A DNA stretch of 64,000 nucleotides from Posidonia oceanica (GCA_037176725.1 JAZBRS010000020.1:103698501-103762500), one strand, 5' to 3'; shown: positions 11,719 to 22,491, counted from the first letter of the stretch. Numbers and translations are program-made. The notes: a model not told the origin generated them from the letters alone.

Positions 11719-12677
11719 GCCGCCCGTGTGTCCCAAGCCATAGAACCTGCCGCCTTAGAAAGCATGGTCGGAATGATCGCAGAGCCCCAGGTCATCACTT
11801 TCACGAGTGATGAGTTGCCTCCGGCGGGGATTAATCACAACCAACCCTTGTTCGTCACGGTACAATTCAAGAACTTTCGCATTCCCCTTGCACTGGTCGA
11901 TAATGGGTCAGGCCTCAACATTTGTCCCTTGCGAACAGCAACCAAGCTCGGATTCAAGGCCGAGGACATTACTCCAGCTGTAAAGGGAATGACAGCTTTT
12001 GATAACACCCACCACGACGCTCTAGGGATTCTGATTATTCCTCTTACCATTGGTCCGGTCACATTCGATGTGGAATTCTACGTCGTCGACTTGGAACCTA
12101 ACTTCAACTTTCTGCTTGAGCGCCCTTGGCTCCACAAGCATCAGGTTATCCCCTCGACCCTCCATCGCATGATCAAGTTCCGCCGAGGTGACGATGTTAT
12201 CGTTGTCATGGCGGAGAATTTTGAGAAGGAGCGGATCGAAGCGGTTTCCTCTGTCTCTTCACGGACTGTCCCCTTTGACCCTGAACTCTCGAATGCCTTA
12301 TACCGCGTTAATCGGTGCGAGCCGGTTAACTTTTTACCAGATCTCGAATGTGTCAACTCCTTGGCCGTTCACAACAACCCTTTCAGATGGTCGAGAACGT
12401 CTGTCACAGGTGGGGCTACGTCAAAGGGACACCGCTCGGGCGACATGGCCAGGGAATCGCTGAACCAATCATGGCAGAAGAACGAAGAGACAACGAGGGT
12501 CTAGGGTACGACCCTCACACTGATAAAGGCAAGCGCCCGCAAGCGAAGAATCAGAGAATGATCATACCTCGGAGTTTGGCTAACTTCACAAGCGCAGGTA
12601 TCCTGGATTCAAATGCAGTTCAAGCCATAGTGCAGTCGGAGCCGTGCCAAAGCTCTCCGCCACCGAAGGAGGACTGA
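11719..12677 (+). pseudogene. Element A aspartic protease region, broken
   Basis: Retroviral-type aspartic protease that would cut the Gag-Pol polyprotein. The active-site loop reads LVDNGSGLN at about 11896-11925; D-N-G-S replaces the common D-T-G form. A second conserved strand (GILIIPLTIGPV) follows. The usual LGRPW motif reads LLERPWLH in A, while B and C keep LLGRPWLH, so Gly has become Glu. The frame is shared with gag until a one-base deletion near 12386 (B and C have the extra base); the correct reading then continues in the next frame to TGA at 12675, which is Trp in B. The copy is certainly inactive. Confidence 0.87.
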
Positions 12678-14285
12678 GTCTGCGTTGAGGACTACTACTC
12701 GGACGAGGAACAATCTAGCAAAACAGGGGCAGTTCAGACTTGCAGTGAAAGCCAGCATAGCCCAACAGCACCTCGGTCAGTTTGTTCAGTCCTTCCGACC
12801 GCAGATCATGAAGAAGCAGATTTGGCAGAACCCTTGGCAGATTTGACAGTCGTTGATGCTCCTGCAGTCATGTCAGCACCACCAGCGCCAACTCAAGCAC
12901 AGTCAGTCAGTCCACATACAACCGTTGTCACATCGGTGCAACCGCCACCCTCTCAGGAGGGTCAATCGCTGAGTCCAGTCAGCAACATAACTCAGCCCTT
13001 TTCAGAAGCCGCATCTCAGGCAGCGCAGCCAACCCAATCAGTCACGCTTTCTCTTGCCGCAGACCGGCAACTTTCATGGCAAGATCTTATGACATCGGAG
13101 GCCGCGCTCTCATCATCATCACCAGTCACGGAGAACCAACTGAGCATCACGGTCTCCCGGCCCTCGGACCTTCAAGAGAGCACCTCTGCCCATCCTCTGA
13201 CAGCAGCAGTCACTCTGGCAGCGTATCCGTCTGCAATCCCTCTGACTAGACCATCTGGGTCCCCCTTGCCGAGGCTGTCGCAATCGGGCGCGCCCGTGAG
13301 TCAGGCCATATAAGTACCAGGGACAACAATCCATCTTGCAGCCGAGCCAGTGCCACAGGCCCTCGGCGCCTACTATGTCGACTCACCCTCAGATGAGGAA
13401 GAAGGAGGGGCGATAGAAGGCCAGGTCGATTCATGGATGTCTGATCTGGAGCTGCTTTACCAGGAACAGCTCGAATCCATAGCAAAAGACTTGGCACAGC
13501 ACCAAGCCGCAGAAAGGAAAGGAAAAGCCATGGTTACGGATCATCCTCTGCGAGAGGGCCCCACCTCCATCATGGCCCTGGAAGAAAACTCAAGAATGCC
13601 GGACTCCTCTGGACTCGATGAGCTCATTACCATTCAACCCGAAGGTGGGTCTAGTTGGCTCGTGCAGCACATGCCTCATTCGGGCAGGATGGCAAGGGGC
13701 GGCAGTATCCAAGTCAGTCGCCAGTCCGATACGCCCTCCACAAGCATGTTAGCAGATTCAGAAGAAGAGACACCAGTAGATCACACAACAACGGCAACAG
13801 AACAGAAAGCAGAATCAGTGATAGAGTTGTCAGAAGTTTCAGTGGCAAAGTCATCAGCAGTATCAGTTGCAGAGTCAGCAAGGCCTACAGTAGTGTCGGC
13901 AGAACACGCAGAAGTGTCATCAGCAGCAGAGCAGACGGGAGAAGTTATTAGAGCAGAGGTCGCGCACCGAAGATACAGAAACACACGGGTAGGCGTGACC
14001 ATCCTGAGACGTCACCAGGGCCAAGAAGCGGAGCTTCTACACTCCTTCGATGTGACAAACCCCACTTTCGAAAAGTATACCCTCTCGGAACTTGTTGCAT
14101 ACGGAGAGGAAGATAATGCAGGAGAAGATGAGAATGGTGACCCATCGCCTGAGTTCCGGCCCTATGACGACGACCCAGAAGGTCCCAATCTACATGTTGA
14201 GGAAGAAACAGAGGTTATTAACCTCGGCACGGCCGAGGAAACCAGAGAAGTTCGCATCAGTGCCCTACTGTCATCTCAAGTCTGA
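12678..14285 (+). pseudogene. Element A protease-RT linker, acidic/Ser-Ala-rich
   Basis: A 1.6-kb stretch that stays in the pol frame but has no recognised enzyme domain. It is rich in Ser, Ala, Pro and Gln, then acidic (for example YVDSPSDEEEGG near 13370). It ends with a part conserved in A, B and C: RYRNTRVGVTILRRHQGQ and FRPYDDDPEGPNLHVEEET. In-frame TAA at 13311 and TGA at 14283 interrupt it; the matching codons in B are sense codons (Gln, Arg). In Ogre elements the PR-RT junction can hold an intron (family knowledge); here the frame reads through apart from the point stops, so no intron is needed. C has a large alanine-rich expansion at the same place. Confidence 0.75.
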
Positions 14286-16574
14286 ATAGAGTTCATTGCA
14301 TTCCTGAAGGAGTATGCAGATGTCTTCGCCTGGACTTATGAAGACATGGTTGGCCTTGATGTCGAAATCGTGGTCCATAACCTACCCTTGAAGCCAGATG
14401 CCAAGCCAGTAAAGCAGAAGCTGAGAAGATGGAGACCGCAGTGGCTGCTCATGATTAAGGAAGAGATAATGAAGCAACTTGATGTCAACTTTCTGAAGGT
14501 CGTCCTCTACCCTGAGTGGCTTGCGAACATCGTGCCAGTGCCCAAGAAAGATGGCCGAATCCGGATATGTATCGACTACAGGGACCTGAACAAGGCAAGT
14601 CCCAAGGACGATTTCCCATTGCCTCACATTGACGTCCTAGTCGACAACACCGCGGGCCACAAGATGCTATCCTTTATGGACGGCTTCTCCGACTATAATC
14701 AGATCAAGATGGCAGAAGAAGACATGGAAAAGACCTCATTCATCACCCCCTGGGGGGTCTTCTGTTATCAGGTTATGCCGTTTGGGTTGAAGAATGCTGG
14801 CGCAACTTATCAAAGGGCCATGACTACACTTTTTCACGACCTCATGCACCAAGAAGTGGAGGTCTATGTAGATGACATGATCGCAAAGACCAAAGAGCCT
14901 GAGGATCACCTTGCTTGCCTGAAGAAGCTCTTTGACCGTCTGAGGAAATACAGACTAAGGCTTAACCCCAGTAAATGCGTATTCGGGGTCTCATCTGGCA
15001 AACTCCTGGGCTACATCGTTAGCCAAAGGGGGATTGAAGTGGATCCGATGAAAGCGAAAGCCGTCGTGGAGATACCACCCCCTAGAACCGAGAAGGAGGT
15101 TCGAAGCCTACTTGGACGTTTACAGTACATCAGTCGCATCATTGCGCAGCTTACGCCCATCTACGAGCCCATTTTCAAGCTCCTGCGGAAAAATGCACAA
15201 ATTGACTGGAATGAAGAATGTCAGGCCGCATTTGATAAAATCAAGCAACTGCTGGTCAAACCTCCTGTCCTGGTCCCTCCCACACCAGGAAGACCTCTGC
15301 TCCTCTACCTCTCAACTACGCAGCATTCCATGGGTGCCGTCCTGGGCCAACACGACGAATCTGGTAGGAAGGAGCGCGCCATCTACTACCTGAGCAAGAA
15401 ATTTAATGAATGTGAAGCCAGGTATAGCACGATGGAGAAGACCTGTCTGTCTCTTGTCTGGGCCGCACAGAAACTGAGACACTATATGATGGCGTACCCA
15501 GTTCAGCTCTTGTGCCGTCATGACCCTATCAAATTTCTCTTCCAAAAGCCAGCTTTGGTGGGCAGATGCGTCAAGTGGCAGGTGATGTTATCTCAATACG
15601 ACATCACCTTCGTCACACAGCGATCTATGAAGGGCCAGGCTATGGCGGATCACCTTGTGGATTTCCCTTTGCCCGAGTATCAGCCACTCCAGACGCAGTT
15701 CCCGGATGAAGACATTCTCTTTGCAATGGAGGACTCAGAGGAGAAAGACCCTGGAGAGCAAGAGCAATGGCGGCTGTACTTCGTCGGTGCTGTCAATAAA
15801 AAGGGTCGGGGCATAGGGGCAGTGCTAACCACACCCCAGGGGCAGATGACCCCTTTTGCGAGAAAGCTGACTTTCGCATGCACGAACAATGAGGCAGAAT
15901 ATGAAGCATGCATCCTGGGTTTGAAAGTCGCCCTCGAACATAAGGCGCAGAAGTTGCATGTGCACGGTGATGCCATGCTAGTGATCTCTCAAGTGAATGG
16001 TGACTGGAAGACCAAGGACCCGAAGCTCGTGCCATATCACGAATGTCTGCTGAGGCTAATAGAAGAGTTCGAGAGCATTGACTTCACATACATGAACAGA
16101 GCAAAGAATGCGTATGCAGACGCACTAGCAACCTTGGCATCTTGGCTCAGCATACCAGAAAACAGCGTGGTAGATGTGTCAGTCACCTGCATAGAGGAGC
16201 CCGCCCATTGCATGAACATAGAGGAAGCAGATTCGGCAGCGGAACAGCCATGGTATCATGATATCAAAGCATTCTTGGAATCCGGCAGCCTCCCACCTGG
16301 CACGACTGCAGAAGATAAGAGAACTTTAGCGCGTCTGGCGTCAAAATATGTGTTAGGGGCTGGGCAGCTGTACAGAAGGTCGTACAATCAGATGCTATTA
16401 CGCTGCCTGGACAAGCAGGAGGCTGATACCCTAATGCTTCAAGTGCATGCAAGGACCTGTGGCCCGCACATGAACGGTGTCCTCTTAACCAAGAAGATCA
16501 TGCTCCAAGGATATTTCTGGCAAACCATGGAGGCGGACTGCTGCCGGTTCGTGCGTAAATGCCACAACTGTTAG
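14286..16574 (+). pseudogene. pol: Element A reverse transcriptase, RNase H and archaeal-type RNase H
   Basis: A long open part of pol starts with the RT-leading motif FAWTYEDMVGLD. RT motifs are in order: VPKKDGRIRICIDYRDLNKA, the aspartate-containing SFMDGFSDYNQI, MPFGLKNAGATYQRAM and YVDD at 14865-14876. The first RNase H (about 15290-15560) reads YLSTTQHSMGAVL, without the usual leading Asp. A second RNase H follows at about 15768-16190 (NNEAEYEACILGLKVALE; NAYADALATLAS), the archaeal-type domain characteristic of Tat elements. Its first catalytic Asp is Val in A (LYFVGAVN, codon 15783-15785), whereas B has LYFDGAVN. The integrase zinc-binding His/Cys set begins near 16440 and ends RKCHNC just before TAG at 16572, which is Gln in B. 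Confidence 0.95.
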
Positions 16575-17492
16575 GTCCATGGTAATTTTATCAAGGCTCC
16601 CCCTCGTCAGCTGCATAACATGTCCTCGCCGTGGCCTTTCTCCACCTGGGGGATCGACGTCATTGGCGCAATACACCCCGCCGCTTCAAACGGCCATCGC
16701 TTCATCATGGTAGCGATAGACTACTTCACTAAGTGGGTGGAAGCAGCCTCTTAGAGAACAATCACCGCGGTGGCAACAGAAAAGTTCATCAGGCACAACA
16801 TCGTTGCCCGATACGGGGTCCCTCACTCCATCATCTCTGATAATGGCACGAACTTCATTGCCAAAAGAACTGAGGAGTTCCTACAGAATTTTAGAATCAA
16901 GCATCACCGCTCCTCGCCATATCGGCCTCAGATGAATGGAGCAGTGGAGTCTGCTAACAAAAACATCATCAAAATCATGAAGAAGATGGCAGAAACCCAC
17001 AAGGACTGGCACGATCAGCTCCCGTAGGCACTCTGGGCGTACAGGACATCAGTCCGGACCTTGACAGGAGCCACCCCGTACTCGCTGGTGTACGGCATGG
17101 AAGCAGTATTACCCGTCGAGGTGGAGATCCCCTCACTGCGGATCTTACGAGAAGCTGAGTTGGAAGAGGCAGAATGGGTCGAAGACCGCTGCGTCCAACT
17201 GAATCTGATTGATGAGCACAGACTGCAAGCCATGCATAATGCTCACTGTTACCAGAAGCAAATGGCTAGAGCATTCCTGAAGAAAGTCCGGCCCAGAAGC
17301 TTCCAGCCCGGGGATCTCGTTCTGCGTGCCATTCATCTACCCGACAGTCGAGGCAAATTCCGACCTAACTGGCACGGTCCCTTTGTAGTTAAACAGATCT
17401 TCTCAGGCGGCGCAGTAACTCTTGAGGACATGGACCAGGTCGAGCAGTCCGAGCCGGTCAACATGTGCTACCTCAAGAAGTACTATCAGTAG
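16575..17492 (+). pseudogene. Element A integrase, core and C-terminal part, broken
   Basis: Continues the pol frame after TAG 16572. The DDE core is visible: WGIDVIGAIHP with the first Asp, SDNGTNF with the second, and MNGAVESANK with the Glu. TAG at 16752 and TAG at 17025 break it; both are Tyr codons in B, so these two are transversions. The C-terminus has a GPF/Y-type module (FRPNWHGPFVVKQIFSGGAV) and ends MCYLKKYYQ before TAG at 17490. I see no chromodomain. Integrase would join element cDNA to nuclear DNA, producing the 5-bp duplication seen around A. Confidence 0.93.
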
Positions 17493-18693
17493 CTGGGAGT
17501 AGCCCTTGCGGATCCTTCCTCCCACTTCTCATGTTTCCACCACCTGCATGTCTTTGTATCTCTATTCACTCTATCTCCCCCGTACTTTACTTCATCCCAT
17601 TTCCTACATTTCCTGACATTGCAGCACTCCCGTGCATCCCTGCTCATCCCGTTCACATTCCTCATCAAATCATGCATTGCATAGCTGCCCGGTGATGAAA
17701 ACCGGAGGTGCTTGCCTGCTGCGAAAGGAGTCTCCCGACTTCACCTGATACTACTTAGATGTCTTGACTAGTGAGGGAGCCACCACTCAATGAGAATGGA
17801 CGAAGTGCCCAAATCCCTAAGGACTTACACCCTTAGAAGAGTGCTAGGTATTAGCCAGAAAGCAATACATATCTCAGCCTAGATGTGCAAGAAAAGAGAG
17901 AAAGAGAGAGCCAAAAGTCGGTACCTGAAAGACCCTAGCACCCATTTCCCCTAGGGAAGGGACAGCGGAGACCTGCAAGCCAAAAGAGAAAGGAAAATGA
18001 AAAAAGAATGAAAAGAAAAAAAAGAAAAAAAACAAAGAGAAAAAAAAACCAAAGAAAAAGGAGCATGATGGAAAAGGAAAGGGAGGGGGACAAAGGCCCC
18101 ATTCCCGCAAAACAAAAAAAAAGGAAGAAAAAAGAAGGAAAGAAGAAGAAGAGAATAAAGGCAGGCAGGGTAACCCCGCACCTCTCACCTACCCCAGAAA
18201 AGAGTCAAAGCTCGGATCAGGTCCTCCTCGCTTCCAAAACGGGAATGAGGAGAGCCCTGTACACCGACATAAAAAGAGAGGGAAGAGGTAGGAGTGAGTG
18301 TAAGTCCTTGAGAGTTTGGCATGGAGCCCGTCCACTCCACACCACCACCAAACATTACCAACACCTTTTCCTAGAGTGCCACCAACAAGTTAGGAGTCCG
18401 AGTAGAGTCCGGTGAGTTAGGGACCGCTCCCTTCCTATGCAGCAGGCACCAAAACACCCCGATACTGAGGGCAAACTACACCAATCACGCATGCATCCGC
18501 ATTTTCCAGTCATTTTCCCCCTTCTGATCATTCTACTCTGCAAGAGCTTACTCCAGAGCTGAGACAGTGCTTCTACTCAGCACATGTTGGCACCATCAGG
18601 CTGCGGCAACCCGGGACTCCCGCCAATCCCCGCCGCGTCAACAGAATCTCTTTGCTTACATATGTTCAATTGCCATAGTCTGAATGTTTACTA
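17493..18693 (+). other. Element A spacer between pol and extra ORF
   Basis: No gene seen. It contains a long purine-rich run on the sense strand (about 17885-18170), with many AAAGAGAAA-type words. Element B has a comparable sense-strand purine run at about 32270-32390. Around 17690-17880 the sequence is also similar to B. A and B both keep over 1 kb between the integrase stop and the extra ORF. Confidence 0.7.
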
Positions 18694-20046
18694 TTGAATG
18701 TGTTGGATTGCTTTTACCAGTTTCAGAATCTGCTTTCCAATAATAGTTTTGTGCCTATGCGGGATCTGATAATTCAAAGTCTTGGCAACAGGTATCCGAA
18801 GACCCTCGTAACAGCCGTCTGCCTACATTCTGCAATCTGCGCAATGGGTTTCCCCACTCTGGTGACCCCGACATACTGTTCCGAGATCCTGCGAGAATGG
18901 ATCGGCAAGCTTACCAAAGATGACTGTTAGAAGCTGCGCCTGTGGGGCATTCCGACCAAGTTGCTAAAGGCCGCTGATGTAGAAGTAAGCCGCCATCTCC
19001 TGTGTGCTGCTGCGCGATTCTGGAAACCGGCACACCACGTCTTCCGCTTCGGTAGAACTGAACTGACACCTACACTGGAAGAAGTGCACCGGATCTGTGG
19101 CTTTTCCAAGATCCTGGGGCCACCCATCTTCATGAGGCGTGATGGATACATCGCAGTCCTAAAACAGCTGACCGGCCTCTCTACCCGAAGTTGCCAGCAG
19201 AAACTGATTTGCACCAGCGGGCCCATGCCTCTGCTTCGCCTAGCGTATTTTGATAATATTGTGGAAAAGCGCGCTGAACTCGGAAACGAGCTGTGGCTCC
19301 GAGGGTTTGTCACCCGTTTCCTAGGCGAGCTGGTCTTTACTCATGGCAAGACGGCGGTGGCCGTCGAGATCGCAGAAATAGCACTCGCTGTGGTAGCCCG
19401 CCAGATAGACTTAGCACCGGTTGTCCTGGCAGAAACATACCGCAGACTGGACCGCATCTCACATCGCTGCCGCCACTTCCATGGTTGCGGAGCACTCATT
19501 CAGGTCTGGCTAGCCGCACACACTGAGATAGACCTTCTGCGCCCCCAAGTACATGCTTTCGAGGCCTACTGCAACAGCAGCCATGCCAAGGCAGTCAAGA
19601 GCGTCAAGGAAGAATACGAAAGGTTATCAGGACTGACAGACGACACAGTAACCTGGCGCATCATTCCTTCTGCGGCCGAACCATTCACTATCTTCTTCAA
19701 CGCGCGCGACACGCGTTTGGTCGTGTTACCAGGGTTCACCGCGGGTGTGGAATACCACCCTATCAGAGTCCTACGCCAGTTCGGTTTCCAGCAAGACGCC
19801 TTTATCGACAGCACAGCACCGAGGCTCCTTCAAGCATATCCCCTCAGTACAACTGCCCCAACGAAGGAACTGGCCAATCTGATGCAGCGTGGCATGCGAT
19901 CAACAGGCATCGCAGCTACGAGAGGCATAGGGTGTACCCTTGAGTACGTCACCGAGGTGCAGGACCTCTGGCCCATTGACGAAGTCCCGCCAAGCGGCCC
20001 CTTGTTCCCTGACTCTGGAAAATCAAAGAAGGCCCGAATCAGTTAG
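18694..20046 (+). pseudogene. Element A extra sense ORF after pol (plant-mobile-domain/DUF7745-like)
   Basis: Not part of standard gag-pol. The first in-frame ATG is at 18757; the frame is open from 18694. From the ATG it would be 429 residues, ending at TAG/stop 20044-20046, with one internal TAG at 18928 where B has Glu. A protein-level homologue sits at the same place in B (30330-31532), so the reading frame has been under constraint in the family (inference). The pattern is ARFWKPAHHVFRFGRTELTP followed by TLEEVHRICG, then an alpha-helical middle (EIAEIALAVVARQIDLAPVV) and VEYHPIRVLRQFGFQQ near the end. This resembles the plant-mobile-domain/DUF7745 proteins found in plant transposons (from memory, not searched). 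Function unknown; no catalytic motif seen. Confidence 0.75.
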
Positions 20047-20425
20047 AGCCGTCATGCAACTGTCACTCTGTTTTCCTTTCAAGTTGTGCTGTACTTTTTG
20101 GCCTGCCACAGGCATATAACCAACAGTTCTATCAATGCAAAAATGTTTCGTGCTAGTGGCTCACATTTCAAAGCTGATCAATGCATTCCATGCTCCACAT
20201 CACTCATGTCCTGAGGCCCCTGGCCCGACTTGTTGCCCACGTGACGCAGGAAAGTCCTCAGCAAACGACCCAGACTCCGGGATCTCTGCGGACCCGCGCC
20301 GTCCGACCTGCTACCGGACATCCCCAGCTGAGTCTCCCTCGGGCTGGTATCCCAAACTACTCGTCTAACAAACACGCCAGCTTTGTCCATCCGTCGCTTT
20401 TCCATGCCAGGGACGTTTCGACCAA

Positions 20426-20470
20426 CCCCTGGTATCATCCTGATACCAGGGGCATCTTTTCAGATGCCCC
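20426..20470 (+). other. Two overlapping hairpins upstream of the 3'-UTR array (A)
   Basis: Hairpin 1 is a perfect 12-bp stem, CCCCTGGTATCA at 20426-20437 and TGATACCAGGGG at 20441-20452, with a 3-nt loop. Hairpin 2 is a perfect 9-bp stem, GGGGCATCT at 20449-20457 and AGATGCCCC at 20462-20470, with a 4-nt loop. The four G at 20449-20452 belong to both stems, so only one can form fully at a time. Element B has the same arrangement at 29910-29955 (minus) with small changes. Confidence 0.85.
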
Positions 20471-20504
20471 GCGGTATCTCATCCATGTCACCGTTTTCCT
20501 CTTT

Positions 20505-20995
20505 GCCGGCCGATAAGTCCGATATCTTATCACCTTTTTCTAATCAATCAATCTCATCATTATCTCATCCCCTCTTTGCCGGCCGATAAGTCCGATATCT
20601 TATCAATCGATCAATCAATCTCATCATTATCTCATCCCCTCTTTGCCGGCTGATAAGTCCGATATCTTATCAATCTAATCAATCAATCTCATCATTAACT
20701 CATCCCCTCTTTGCAGGCCGATAAGTCCGATATCTTATCAATCGATCAATCAATTTCATCATTATCTCATCCCCTCTTTGCCAGCTGATAAGTCCGATAT
20801 CTTATCAATCAATCTCATCATTATCTCATCCCCTCTTTGCCGGCCGATAAGTCCGATATCTTATCAATCGATCAATCAATCTCATCATTATCTCATCCCC
20901 TCTTTGCCGGTCGATAAGTCCGATATCTTATCAATCAATCAATCAGTCTCATCATTACCTCCCCCCTCTTTGCCGGCCGATAAGTCCGATATCTT

Positions 20996-20998
<3 letters not shown>
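20505..20998 (+). repeat. Array (i): eight copies of a 20-nt hairpin core (A)
   Basis: The core GATAAGTCCGATATCTTATC occurs at 20512, 20585, 20652, 20720, 20787, 20846, 20913 and 20979. Spacing is 59-73 bp. It can fold with a 6-bp GATAAG/CTTATC stem and contains a GATATC palindrome. Most copies are preceded by GCCGGCC or a close variant. Spacers are TCATCATTATCTCATCCC-like and ATCA-rich. A variant copy lies at 22016-22035. B has the same core with different spacers. Confidence 0.93.
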
Positions 20999-21036
<38 letters not shown>

Positions 21037-21037
21037 C
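20999..21037 (+). repeat. (AATC)n microsatellite (A)
   Basis: About nine to ten uninterrupted AATC units between array (i) and array (ii). The corresponding place in B (29424-29547) holds a longer complementary GATT tract. Confidence 0.9.
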
Positions 21038-21039
21038 AA

Positions 21040-22035
21040 TCATTCTCTGGCTGATGATCCAAAACTCATCATAGGCTGATAACCTAAACTATCGCGCAGT
21101 TGTGTTATACGGCTGACACCCAGTAACTGTCACTCGTAATTGCCCTTTCCAGTTGATAGGACTGTAAACTATCGTTCCAGTTGATAGGACTGTAAACTAT
21201 CATTCTCTGGCTGATGATCCGAAACTCATCCTAGGCTGATAACCTAAACTATCACTGGCAATTACGTTATACGGCTGATATCCAGTAACTATCCCTTGCA
21301 ATTGCTCTTTCCGGTTGATAGCACCGTAAACTATCATTCTCTGGCAGATGATCCAAAACTCATCCTAGGCTGATAACCTAAACTATCACCCGCAATTGCA
21401 TTATACGGCTGATATCCAGTAACTATCACTCGCAAACCCCCTTTCCAATTGATAGGACTGTAAACTATCGTTCCAGTTGATAGGAATGTAAACTATCATT
21501 CTCTGGCTGATGATCCAAAACTCATCCTGGGCTGATATCCAAAACTATCACGGGTTTGCGTTATACGGCTGATATCCAGTAACTATCTCTCATAATTGCT
21601 CTTTCCGGTTGATAGGACCGTAAACTATCATTCTCTGGCTGATGATCCAAAACTCATCCTAGGCTGATAACCTAAACTATCACACGCAATTATGTTATAC
21701 GACTGATATCCAGTAACTATCACTCATGGTTTGCCCTTTCCAGTTGATAGGACTGTAAACTATCGTTCCAGTTGATAGGACTGTAAACTATCATTCCCTC
21801 GGCTGATGATCCAAAACTCATCCTAGGCTGATAACCTAAACTATCACCTGCAACTATGTTATACGGCTGATATCCAGTAACTATCTCTCACAACTGCACC
21901 TTCCGGTTGATAGGACCGTAAATTATCGCTTCCAGTTGATAGGACTGTAACTATCGTTCCGGTTGAGAGGACCGTAAACTATCGCCCTCGGTTGATGATC
22001 CGAAACTCATCCGGCCGATAAGTCCGACAGCTTAT
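21040..22035 (+). repeat. Array (ii): GATA...TATC hairpin-module array (A)
   Basis: About 1 kb of 16-20-nt modules, each beginning GATA or GATG and ending TATC or CATC. Examples are GATAGGACTGTAAACTATC, GATATCCAGTAACTATC, GATAACCTAAACTATC and GATGATCCAAAACTCATC. The modules are arranged in higher-order units of roughly 150-300 bp. Each module can form a 4-5-bp stem. The array lies in the 3' UTR, and homologous modules are in B (28285-29405 and 1608-1654). Tandem repeats in 3' UTRs of Tat/Ogre elements are a known source of satellites (family knowledge). Confidence 0.92.
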
Positions 22036-22478
22036 CGCCTTCTCCGCGCGACTTCATCCCAAAGATGGAGCCCCGCATTCGGCCGCGTCTGGGAAAGGGC
22101 CCACCTCTCCCGTCGCACCTTTGTAGCGTTGGCTATCCTTCTTTCTGTAGCAGGTCTGGACTTCCTACCAAGTTCCACGGTGCACCGCAACGCCCCTCTT
22201 CGGCGTCATCGGCATCACTAGCATCATCCGCGTCGTTTCGACCTCCCCATCGGTACTAACCTCAGCACTAACTTTTGCATTGCATCCGCATTAGCATGCA
22301 TCGCATACATTGCATTTCATCCATCTGCATCTGCACATTGCACTGCGGCAACGATCTGCGACGTTCGGCGCATCCGCCGAATGAGTGGCTCACGCCAATA
22401 GCAACCCTCTGCTCTCGCCAGTCAAATGGGGTGTCCCGTCAACCCTGAGCAGCGGCCTCGCTTCGCTCGGCCTCGCTC
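22036..22478 (+). other. Element A 3' UTR distal part
   Basis: No gene seen. Contains the GCAT-rich stretch at 22260-22340 that matches 1200-1340 of B (opposite strand). The end, with AGCGGCCTCGCTTCGCTCGG, leads into the polypurine tract. Confidence 0.75.
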
Positions 22479-22491
22479 AGGGAGGGGCATC
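22479..22491 (+). other. Element A polypurine tract
   Basis: AGGGAGGGGCATC directly before the 3' LTR start TGTTCACACC. Identical to the tract of B at 1073-1085 (minus strand). Confidence 0.87.

Noticed and set aside
17493..20046. Envelope-like gene after integrase
   Set aside because: The extra ORF has no signal peptide or membrane segment and no env-like features; it resembles plant-mobile-domain/DUF7745 proteins instead.
20505..20998. Regularly spaced repeats that might suggest a CRISPR array
   Set aside because: Plant nuclear element, spacers are themselves repetitive, no cas genes, and the array sits in a retrotransposon 3' UTR.
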